A stretch of DNA of 64,000 nucleotides from Strongylocentrotus droebachiensis (taxonomy: Eukaryota; Echinodermata; Echinoidea; Camarodonta; Strongylocentrotidae). Under the pieces are notes generated by a model. The model made no database searches. It saw only the letters and a program-made list of their open reading frames with translations, and was not told the DNA's origin. Made by a program: the position numbers and the translations under genes. Below, in pieces: positions 46,070 to 56,041 of the stretch; positions within the stretch are counted from its first letter, which is position 1; every line of letters starts with the position of its first letter. The stretch is from NCBI GenBank assembly GCA_035222895.1, contig JAVYIG010000641.1, positions 1-64,000 on the forward strand. Reading direction: 5' to 3'.

Positions 46070-47035
46070 ATGGCAATGATGAATTATCAGGTGCCGCCAT
46101 CTTATCCGCACTCGATGCAGAACTACATGGATTATTCTATGCACAATCCACACATCCACAATCCTCTCATGCACCCAGTCCAAAACCACCACATTCACAA
46201 TCCACAAATCCAAAACCTGCCGAACATACATTTCATTCAGGATGAATACTATGTTGATGATAGCGATGACGAATCGAACTTCACATCGGAAGACTACGAA
46301 GATGACCGAATGAGTGACGAGCTCTTCGAGAGAGAGCCGAACGCTGTCGATCAGTTATTGGATTTCGCCGAGACGGCAAGTATGGATATTCAGAAGTTTT
46401 TCGGTAAGAAGCGAGTTTTAGATGAACCAGAATTGATTGCCGATTGTAATAAGAAGGTGCGTTTATCTGGACGTGAGCTTTACTATGCTGATTTATTACG
46501 AGTTGCACAACACGGTGACTCGGCTGACCCTTGCAAGGAAGCTTCCGAACCCAATCGAATCATTCGGTATGGAGATGACGAAAACAGTCCTGATTTAACT
46601 TCAAATCTCTCACCCAAATCGATGGACAGTAACGGCTTAGGTCCTCTAGAGGAACTATTTAACTACGCGGAAAGGGATGTGCGTTATAATGGTCATATGC
46701 TTCCAATGTATGGCTACTCTTCTCAAAGTGGTGCATGGATGCCGCCCTCGACGGACAATGTGAACGACACAAGTTTGAGCGGGAAACCACCCGTCACACC
46801 GTGGAGAAAGCGCGCCATGCCCAAAAGTTTCTTCACTGAGCCCGTTTCATCGTCTGTTCCTCGTATCGAGGTTGATCAGCGATTCGTAGCGTTGAGTCTA
46901 CCACTGGACACACCCTGTGTTGGATCGGTTGCTACTAGCAACCAACATGAAGCTCCTGATTTTAGTGATTTAATAGCAACCATGGAATCTGATGAGGATC
47001 ACGGTTTACCAAGAGTTACTCCAGTTCATGGGTAA
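46070..47035 (+). CDS. Gene 2: FAM181-like protein with YAP-type TEAD-binding motifs
   Basis: Intact single-exon frame of 321 codons, start ATGGCAATGATG. Residues 1-60 are rich in His, Asn, Pro and Met; 61-85 are acidic; 92-114 (AVDQLLDFAETASMDIQKFF, then GKK) resemble the conserved Leu-Leu-x-Phe helix near the N-terminus of FAM181A/B. Residues 192-205 contain LEELFNYAERD, an LxxLF helix like that of YAP. Residues 244-258 (PWRKRAMPKSFFTEP) match the omega-loop of YAP and FAM181 that docks on TEAD: Arg248, Met250, Phe254 and Phe255 fall at the positions of YAP Arg89, Leu91, Phe95 and Phe96. No WW or DNA-binding domain is visible. The likely role is a nuclear TEAD partner that modulates Hippo-responsive transcription. 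FAM181 genes in vertebrates are also intronless in their coding part. Assignment rests on motifs recalled from family knowledge, not on a search. Confidence 0.75.
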   Translation: MAMMNYQVPPSYPHSMQNYMDYSMHNPHIHNPLMHPVQNHHIHNPQIQNLPNIHFIQDEYYVDDSDDESNFTSEDYEDDRMSDELFEREPNAVDQLLDFAETASMDIQKFFGKKRVLDEPELIADCNKKVRLSGRELYYADLLRVAQHGDSADPCKEASEPNRIIRYGDDENSPDLTSNLSPKSMDSNGLGPLEELFNYAERDVRYNGHMLPMYGYSSQSGAWMPPSTDNVNDTSLSGKPPVTPWRKRAMPKSFFTEPVSSSVPRIEVDQRFVALSLPLDTPCVGSVATSNQHEAPDFSDLIATMESDEDHGLPRVTPVHG

Positions 47036-48011
47036 ACAGTTTGCCTAAAACATGAAAAGACAAGAACGAACTAATAATAAGCCGTTTTGTGACATTCACT
47101 GCAATCTCTCAGATTATTGTCAACTGATGCAAGGGAAATACAATTATAGCGAAACTTATGGTTGAAGAATCTAGATATAGATTCTCTGGAAAATAAAAAA
47201 AATGCATCATTTACGAATGTTCAAATAATGAGGCATGAACATTCTCACTGGTACGATTATCGGTACGTCAGTAAGACGACGTTGATACATAATTATAGAC
47301 AACAAAGGTATATTTTGATAGACGGACACAGAAATTTCAATCTTTAGAACGATGTAACATAAAAAGTTGTAACTGTTGTTATATCATTTAGTTTGGTATA
47401 GCTACAATGTACTACTCTCTTATGTAAAATGTAAATCGCTATATTGAGAGTGAAGTTGATGACAATTTTTGGTCCGACCCAAAATGTTGACTGATACGAT
47501 TTTTTTCGTAAGATGTTATATCAAATTCGAAATCACATTTTTGCTAGTTTTTGCATGTTACTGCACGTCTAAAGAAACCACACAGAACATTCATGGAATA
47601 TGGAAGATACTGAACATGGAATATATTGTACACTGACTAGAAAAGCTCAGTTTCGAGGTATAATGACATTGGCATCTGCTTGTCGTAGATGGGGGACTCA
47701 TGTTATCTTCTTAGAGCCTGTTCAATTTTCATCTCCCAGACGACACAGGGACTGGGTAATATAGTATTACCGATGTAAGTTTTATCAATATTTCAGATCA
47801 TCAGCCAAAGTCTACATGTTTCCATTATTGTTCATTATTTGTTTTCTCACTTGAGTTTAGGCCTATTACGGCTTAATTGTTTTATTAACTTACGCAGTGT
47901 TCAGGGTGCAGTTAAACATTTTATTTTTCAATCTTGCCAAATTTCTTGAATACTGTTGATATTATCATTTTATTTTGCTTTTGTTCTGATATCATATTCA
48001 TATTTGGAACC
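47036..48011 (+). other. 3' flank of gene 2
   Basis: AT-rich, no coding sequence supported. A-rich AATAAA-like runs near 47189 could serve as polyadenylation signal. Confidence 0.35.
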
Positions 48012-48470
48012 ATCAAAGGTTCATTTTTTTTTTTTTGATAAGTTTTATTGGTCAGAAAACACAATGATTTACAAAATATGCGTTACATCGTTTTGCACAA
48101 AAATAATGAATAATCATATTGTTTCACACTTACAATCTTGCGGTTTCACATTTCAGTGTAACATTAAAAAACATAGCATGATACTTCTGTATACCCCGGC
48201 CGCACAGACGATACGACCACCAGACCGACACTAAATGGAAAGAGAGAGGCCAAGAAGTAAAAAACTTTTATAGCCCCTCTCTCCCCCGCCGGTCCGTAGT
48301 CGGCCCGGCTGCACCGCCGGGGCATAACGCATGATAAAATCTGACCTTTTCTATTACATAATAGAACATAGTACATCAAATACACTACAACATGAATAAA
48401 ACAAAAAATGTAACAAAAACAAATAAATCTATCCCCTGAAACGTTTTGCGCATAATATATAACATTATCA

Positions 48471-48780
48471 TTATGCAACACGGAAATACTTGTTGATGTT
48501 TTGCCACTTTGCCATAATATGCTTCTCAAATTTGTTTTTCTTTTTTGCAATGGCTTCTTCAGTGGATTTATAAGACAAAATATAATTATTAAATTGTTTC
48601 AAACTAGGTATACTCTCTTGATATTTACAACGTAGAATGAACTGTTTACCAAGTAAAATAAGAAAATTAAAAGCTGAGGTGGCTTGACTTTTTGGTTCGG
48701 TAATTCCAAATAAAATGATTTTGCCTGTAAGAAAATAATCGGGATTAAAATCAGTCACTCTTCTGCGTAGCGCATTCCGG
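48471..48780 (-). pseudogene. LINE ORF2 C-terminal remnant
   Basis: The frame contains the FNFLILLGKQFILRCKYQ segment followed by a Lys-rich end (KKKNKFEKHIMAKW), the arrangement found after the polymerase in Tx1/L1-like ORF2 proteins. It overlaps the endonuclease frame by a few bases and lies in another frame, marking a deletion junction near 48785. Confidence 0.7.
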
Positions 48781-49455
48781 GTATAATATCAGTTTTCTGT
48801 ATGTAAACTTGGAGAGTGCCAGAGATTAACCAAATGTCAAGTCTACTTTGTATTAGTGGATGAAGTTGCCTCCAAGAGTATCTTCTAGTTAAAGGGTTCC
48901 TTAGTCTCCAAATATCAACTAAATCCAAATCACTCTGTAACTCCTTTATAAGATCACTGATATCCCTATACAGGTGAGGGTTACCTCCCATCCTGTCCAA
49001 ATCTCTATTTAACAGAGTGTTAAAATCTCCCCCGATCACTATTGGTAAGGTTCTTATATCATTTACCGAGAGTAAAACTTCATTAACTTGTTTGAAGAAA
49101 AGTTTCTGATCTGCATGATTGCCTGCTGTTGGTGCATAAATATTCAACAAAATGTATTCATTATCATCTATATTACAGTGCAGTAGAATAAACCTCCCTT
49201 CATCAGAAATACGCTTCCATAAAATGTTATAGTTTAAATTAGCTTTAAACTATAGTTACTCCACAACTGTGTGGGGATCCATGTGAAAATACAATGTCCC
49301 CTTTCCATTGTGATGACCAGAGGTTAGTTATATCGTCTGAACTGTATGTTTCCTGTAGGAATATTACATCTGCCTTACTATCTTCAAGCCAGTTAAACAC
49401 TTTATTCCTTTTAAAATTAGATCTTATACCTCGTACATTTAGCGAAAGAAATTTC
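48755..49455 (-). pseudogene. LINE endonuclease remnant (frameshifted)
   Basis: Exonuclease-endonuclease-phosphatase fold signatures in order: N-V-R-G, a Leu-Gln-Glu-Thr metal-binding segment, N-I-Y-A-P-T, G-G-D-F-N-T and a final S-R-L-D motif where active enzymes have SRID/SDH. An extra base near 49250 breaks the frame. It is followed without a polymerase by the C-terminal part of the element. Confidence 0.8.
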
Positions 49456-49573
49456 AACTTTGTTTCTTTAGATATCATGAATGGATGTGGCACCCTGATT
49501 TTCTGAAACCATGAAACACGCCATAATGTTTGGCAGGCAAAAGCAAAGGTTGGCATTTAGAGTATCAAAGGTT

Positions 49574-51860
49574 TATGACCATCTCAAGTATGTATACTTG
49601 TCGATCATGCTACGACATGATTCTTATGTATACTGCAAATCGACTGGGAGTTTATAACGCAAAGATAAATAAATGACTGAAATCTCCCAAAATGCACGAT
49701 GTATAGAAAAAGTATACCAAAAGAAGCTAAGCATGTAAGAATATTTAAAGTTTGTAACCCGATCGATTGGGGGTGTCTGTAACCTATCCAATGCATTTTC
49801 ATTTAATCAGGTATATACTGTATAATAAGAAGAAAACGATTTTGAGGTTAAATAAATCTCATTTCACCCAGCTACATCAAAAAAATTAAGTAACTCAAGT
49901 TATTCTGAATCTTTTAGAAAATTCTTCTTCAAATTTAATATCTTATTCTCATATAGAAATTTCACGAAGCTGGAGCTCCAAAAGTATTCTCATTTGATGT
50001 AATAATTCTTGTACACCTTTATTACACGATGCAACGCAATGTGAAAAGTGAAAGCAAATTAAACAACACATATTTTAAAAAGGAGTGAATTTGCAGTGTT
50101 TCTTTAAATTGTGAAACCTTTTACTGTAAAAGGATTTGGTTAAGGGCGGTAGTGCGGTGGTTCCGTGAATCTTCTTTGAGGGTAGTCAGTCACCCGTTCA
50201 TAGAAGGGTGACACGACGGTGACCAGGCGATGGGTGCGCAAACACCTCACTGTTTTCATGGCCTCCCTTTAACAAAAAACACATTATGTTTGAAAAAATA
50301 TAAATATCGTGTCTCACTCTTGTAACACACGTTTTATGGATATCCTTTCATTTGAAAGTACGAGGCTCTGCGAGCTGGAATCAGGTGTTGAAAAATGAAA
50401 AAATATATTGAAATCGTTTTGGGGTGTCAGAATCCATGAGAACACTATATAAATCATATGTATTGGAGAAAATAGATGAGGGGAAAGATTTGGAAACTTC
50501 GGAAACGTGTCATTGAAGAATTGTTAAGGAAAGAAAATGAAAGAACGTGACAAAGATTAAAAGACATTTCGGTAGTGAGGGAAAAACTCAACAGTGAAGA
50601 GAGGAAATAAAGGAAACATGAAAGAGAGATTATAGATTGAGAGAGAGAGAGGGGGAGAGAGAGAAGGGAAATGGCGGAGATGCCATGATACACAAATAGA
50701 CAGAGAGCAAGAGGGGGAAAAAGAGAGAGTAAGAGGGGAAGAGAGAAAGCAAGAGGGAAGAGAGAGATATATAGAGAGAGAGAGATTAAGAGAAGAGAGA
50801 TAGAGAGTAGGAGGAGAGAGAGAGAGAGAGAGAGAGAGAGCGGGATAGAGGAGGGTGAAAAAGAAAGTTATAAGAATAAGTAGTTGAAAGATGAAAGATA
50901 TCGGATGTCAGACAGCAAAAGCATTGATATAGCCTATATAATTATGAAGTCAATGTTGAGCTAACATGTTTTCAAGATTCACATGTTTATACTTCTCATT
51001 CATTTTCCACATGTATATTTTAGTTCTGACGACGCCTGTGTCTGGCTTATTCTCAAAGAAACGGGTCTACGGTAGAAGTTAACACCATTGATTCAAATAA
51101 ACATGACACGCAGCTCAGGAATGTCCTAACCAGCACACTTGTAGACACCAATTAGCTTGTGATTTCGTTTTCATACTAACAAAATAAATTGTCGTAGTAC
51201 ATTGATAATCAAGGTAATTTTTTTCAAATTCTTTGGTTTCATAAGAGCATTGGTGAACATTAATTTCAGCACTTCAGCAAAACGAAATACCTGACAGGAT
51301 TCCATGAAATGATATGCTTGGCATTTAGAAAAATAATTAGACAATTATGTACAGTATTAATAATTTCATATAGGCCTATCATAAATTCATTAAATAGCTA
51401 TACTTTCAAGAGAAGGGTTGAATAAAAACCCAACCATGAACTCCACCTTCTCTTTTACTAGAAAGAAATATACAATTAATATACCAACGGAGTGCGTTAT
51501 GGATGCGTTTGATTGTATCTAATTCAGCGTAAGATGAAATGAAAATAAAACTCAATGTCGCCTCCCCAATGAAAGGGCCCTGCTTGCATGACACCACACA
51601 ATGCCATTCGAGTTCATATTCCCGCTCGTCGATCAGTGATCATAACCCATCAAGTGTTTCATACACAGTGAATGTCTTGAGTTGCGTCAACTGTGCATTG
51701 ACTAGCATGAAGGAAGGAATATTGGACTCAAATCGATATTGTTTTCATTTTACCCGTGCGGTCGACGAAAATGAAATGATGACTGTTTTCACCAATCTGA
51801 AATTTTAGCAGCTGCGTTGATCATTTTTCTTGTAATAATACTGTCTAAAGGCTTGCAACT
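49574..51860. other. Intergenic DNA between LINE copy and gene 3
   Basis: No coding gene supported. It contains a GC-richer, hairpin-prone segment at 50140-50270 and a long GA-rich stretch at 50639-50851. Confidence 0.5.
50639..50851. repeat. (GA)n-rich stretch
   Basis: More than 200 bases of GA/GGA repeats with interruptions, purine-rich on the + strand. Confidence 0.85.
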
Positions 51861-51862
51861 GC

Positions 51863-51892
51863 ATTTGCATCTTTCTTTCACCTCGCTATATA
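51863..51892 (+). promoter_or_regulatory. Octamer plus TATA-like box of gene 3
   Basis: ATTTGCAT (51863-51870), the POU-factor octamer, lies 16 bases before TATATA (51887-51892). A start site about 30 bases on would leave a leader of about 75 bases before the ATG at 51994. The spacing and order are those of a classic core promoter; activity is inferred. Confidence 0.4.
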
Positions 51893-51993
51893 CCGTCACC
51901 TGAACTGAAAACGAGGCATACCTTGGCGTTGCTAACAAGTCACATCGCTAGCAAATCAATACCATGATTACAATATCAGAGATCTAATACCGA

Positions 51994-52102
51994 ATGAAGA
52001 TGAGGGTCCTAACACACAATCATGTTGGAGATACACGAGGGCGATTACTGGTAGCTGTACTAATGCTGTTCTGTTCAGTCCATGGAGTGATTGCTCAAGA
52101 CG
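51994..52102 (+). CDS. Gene 3, exon 1: start and signal peptide
   Basis: The ATG at 51994 opens MKMRVLTHNHVGDTRGRL followed by a hydrophobic core (LLVAVLMLFCSVHGVIA) and a likely cleavage before Gln-Asp. A second ATG (52000) lies two codons on. Ends in phase 1 at 'gacg|gtaaga'. Confidence 0.8.
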
Positions 52103-53914
52103 GTAAGATTCTTAACTAAAATATTTCCCTACTTTATGTCACTATATACAGTATATATATACGATTCGTCCAATTTTCCAGTTAATATCTATCTATCAAT
52201 ATAAGTATCTTCTGGTTCGGAGATTGATTGCAAGTTCTCTTCATTTCACTCTATCTTCTGCCATTCTGGTGCACTCTTGCAGTTTTAGTCCACTCCAGTT
52301 CTTGACATTCTCTTACCAGTTGATTCTGGGTTTCCCTCTCGGACTAGATCCTTTCACTCGTCCCTCCGACATATCAGTTAATAAGGAAAATTGTATTATT
52401 GATGACAACAACACTTTGAAATTACTTGAATACTGATATTTTGATACACCACTTGCATTTAGTAATATTATTAATCTTCTTAAAATCATAGTTAGAAACA
52501 TTTTTATGTGCACTTATTTTACCAGAATGCTCACCAACTTTTAAGTATGTCATATAGATGCAGGATTAAATACTCATTAGTATGCTATTTGGTACACATG
52601 ATTATGTAAACTACATAATGTAAGTTAACAGAATTTTGATGTATATCGTTGGTGTTGACAATTCACTATATACGACACTGTACAGGTTGCATTTCTATGT
52701 ATCAAACAAACACATTTAGAAAACAAAGAAGACTGGAGTTTTATTTACAAAAATATGCGTTTGTTTAAAGCTTATTCTTCACCTTTTCTAATCAGTAACG
52801 GGGTTATTCTAAACCCACTCTAAATTTTATTTCTATTTCATATATCTTATATCTTCCCGTACTAAAGTACAAGGCGACATAAGATAATTATATGGATACA
52901 AGGTATGATACATAATAAGACAAGTCCCTGTATTGATTGTCCTTCAGCCGATTGCTTGATGTTGGTATAAAAACACAATTCTCTTTTGACATAACACATG
53001 CAATATTGAGGTAATTCCCTTATTTAACAATAAGAGGGTTTTTTTTAACCTAGAGGAATTAATTCGAACGAATAGAAATATGACAAAGTAAAATCAACGT
53101 GATTAATATTCATTTCATACGCTGATCCAAAACACGTGACAACGTCATACTTCGAGAGTAAAATTGACACTTCAAGACAAATTATCATCGAAGAAACTTG
53201 TTTATTTAATCAATTTTTCAACTTATGTATTCATGATGAATAGTTGGATTCAGTGTTTTGTAGTTGTGAAAATAACACTGTTGCACAATGTCTTGATTTA
53301 GTTATTTTCGATCTAGATCATACAGTGCTTCAGGAATAATACATGAGTGTGTAAAAGCCTGGAGCTGTCATTAAAATCAAACAACCATTTGTGTTGCTCC
53401 GGAATATTTAATTTTTGCAAACTCCATACTATGTCATACATTTATACGCATTTCAAGATGTTGACCTGGGCTATGTGAAGAATAGCCAAAAGAAAAAGAA
53501 AATAAAGATTCTTATCAAAATAGCACAAAGGATCGGCATAAAAGCTGTCAAATCGAGTTCTTCCGACTGAACAAAAGAGTAGTTTTGTTGAACGCCCTTT
53601 TGAATGGTGGACTGGTAGCAGTTCTCATGGTGAACACGCACCCTGCTGTGCTAGCTAGGCTCCTGTGAGAATATTCTGGATTGAAAGCGATTCAAATATT
53701 ATTTCTGAGTTCTTTAGAAATGAATAAGGATAAACAAACTTGATTTCTAAAATCACATACACAATCATGAAGATTATGCTTAATCATAAATCACATGTTA
53801 ATCACATGTTAATCTAGTTCGGTAACATACAGAGCACACCCTTCTCAACCCTTTCTCATCCCTTCTCCATTAAATACCATGAACATGTGTCCCTTCTCTT
53901 TAAAAAAATATTAT

Positions 53915-53945
<31 letters not shown>

Positions 53946-55850
53946 CTTCCGGCACTGTTGCAATTTTTCTACGCCATAATGGCCCTAAAGTTTGGAACAC
54001 ATTACCACATTCTTTGCAATCAATTCAGTTCACCAAACCTTTTAAACATAAACTTAAGCAGCACTTCTTATTGTAAAGTTCTTCTTAAATGATATATTGT
54101 AAACGTTGTTTATCCCTTTACTCTTCTCCAGCTGACTGAGCTTTTTATTGTTAATTGTATTATGACGCGCTCAGGGTGCGCCCATTCATCAAGCACCTGT
54201 GGCTTTTACGGATGCACCTTTTTCATCACATACTTTTAGTAGATTTATTTATGTCTTCTTTTTCCTTTTTCTTTTTCTCTTTTTCAATGTATATATTTAT
54301 AGATATTTAAATGTATTTTTATTTGTCTATGTATTACAACGATGTATAATGTCATATTTGATTGTTATTATGATTGGAATCAAATAAAGTTCAATTCAAC
54401 TCAATTCTGTCTTCCCCATCTTTCTGTCTCTCTCCTTTTTTCCTCTCTCTTTTTCTCTTTCTCTGGTTTTCTAGGTGTAGCAATGGGTCACTGGTCTTTC
54501 GTTTTTATTCCGTTTATTCTTTCTCTCTCCCCCCTCTCTCTCACTTTCCCTCTCTCATGTTTCCGTCTTCATATTCCCTCTCCTTTGCCCTCTCTATTAT
54601 GTCTGTAATATAATAAGATTTACATAATAATCACGATATGAATAAAAGTTTTGATTATGCGGAACAATATGACATATTGTAGTTTGACAAACAATCAGTC
54701 CATTGCAAGAAATGTTTCATGCTTGAAATAAGGAATCGATTACCTGAAGGTATTTGTTTTTCTCTTTGCCTCTTCCAAGAGGACTTATTCATTTTTGTCT
54801 ATATTTATATGTTATACATATTTACAAACATATACCAAACACAAACAACATAAATTTTAGCAAGGGTGAACAATGGAATATTTGTTAGAAATTACAACAT
54901 ATCAATTATTTTCTTCATTTCTTTGACATTGAATTGTTTAACCGGACGGTATACCCATTCTCTATACGAAATGCTGATTATATGTTGTTATCTAAAGCAA
55001 GGATCTGAATATGGTTAACGGCAACTTAGTACGTGTAGAATATCAACTTTCAGACTTATTACTTTAAGCAAATTAAAATTCAACATTACTTGATGTCGAT
55101 TCTCATTCTATGAAAGCATTGCCATTGCCTTATCTTAGCCACGTGATTCATTGTGATATGAGGAGAAAGAAAATAATCCAGTCTCCTATAACTACGTTTG
55201 AAGCCCAACTTGGTACCCCCTCAATCAACATCGTAAAATTAAAATTCCTTCCTTACCCACATAATTTTCATCTAATCGTCTACTCCTCGTTGTTAATATG
55301 TTTCGTGTTAGGTTTTAAGTGTTCAAAATAATTTCATGACATGCTCGATTTGCCTTTACAGCATATCCAATTATTTTAGTCCCATGCAATTCATTGATCC
55401 TAGTCATTATTCAATTTCCCGCGTAATTTAGTTTTCCTACTCAAGGACCTAGTTGACTTTTATTTCCTTGCTCAGTGACCGTCATTGGTTTAATGTTAGT
55501 TTTATTTATAATTTAATAATTAAAATCTACCTGTACGATAATAGAACAATTAATTCGGCATTACTATTGGCTGCTAATTGCTGACTCCAACTTTATTTTC
55601 CGCTTTTTTTTTCTTCTTCTCTCTTCTAAATCAGCGTGTGTATCGAATCCCTGCAGTGGATTAGGCTTCTGCTTTGAGAGACCAGGACGAACCCCAAACT
55701 ATGCCTGCCAATGCTTTGGTATCAATAGAATGGGCTTTGGTTGCCTAAAAGTCGGTGAGTCAATGGATGATGATGATGATGATGATAATGATGATGATGA
55801 GGGTGATGATAATGGTGGTGATGAACACGATGATGATGATGTTGATGGTG

Positions 55851-55882
<32 letters not shown>

Positions 55883-56002
55883 GACGATGGTGATGATGAT
55901 GATGATGGTGATGATAATGGTGGTGATGAACACGATGATGATGATATTGATGGTGATGATAGTGATGATGATGATGGTGATGATGATGATGACGATGGTG
56001 AC

Positions 56003-56041
<39 letters not shown>

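Larger units (their letters stand above)
48012..49573 (-). mobile_element. L1/Tx1-like LINE copy lacking reverse transcriptase, with target-site duplication
   Basis: The insert at 48022-49563 is flanked on both sides by ATCAAAGGTT (48012-48021, 49564-49573), the target duplication. On the - strand its 3' end has a run of 13 A (48024-48036 as T). Read 5' to 3' on the - strand it carries the start of an APE-type endonuclease (FLSLNVRGIRSNFKRNKVFN, then an LQET motif), a one-base frameshift near 49250, the rest of the endonuclease (NIYAPT, GGDFNT, SRLDIWLIS), and then directly the C-terminal tail of ORF2 (48471-48780) in another frame. The polymerase is absent. The GC-rich 3' UTR lies at about 48225-48330. 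It is dead for retrotransposition. Confidence 0.85.
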
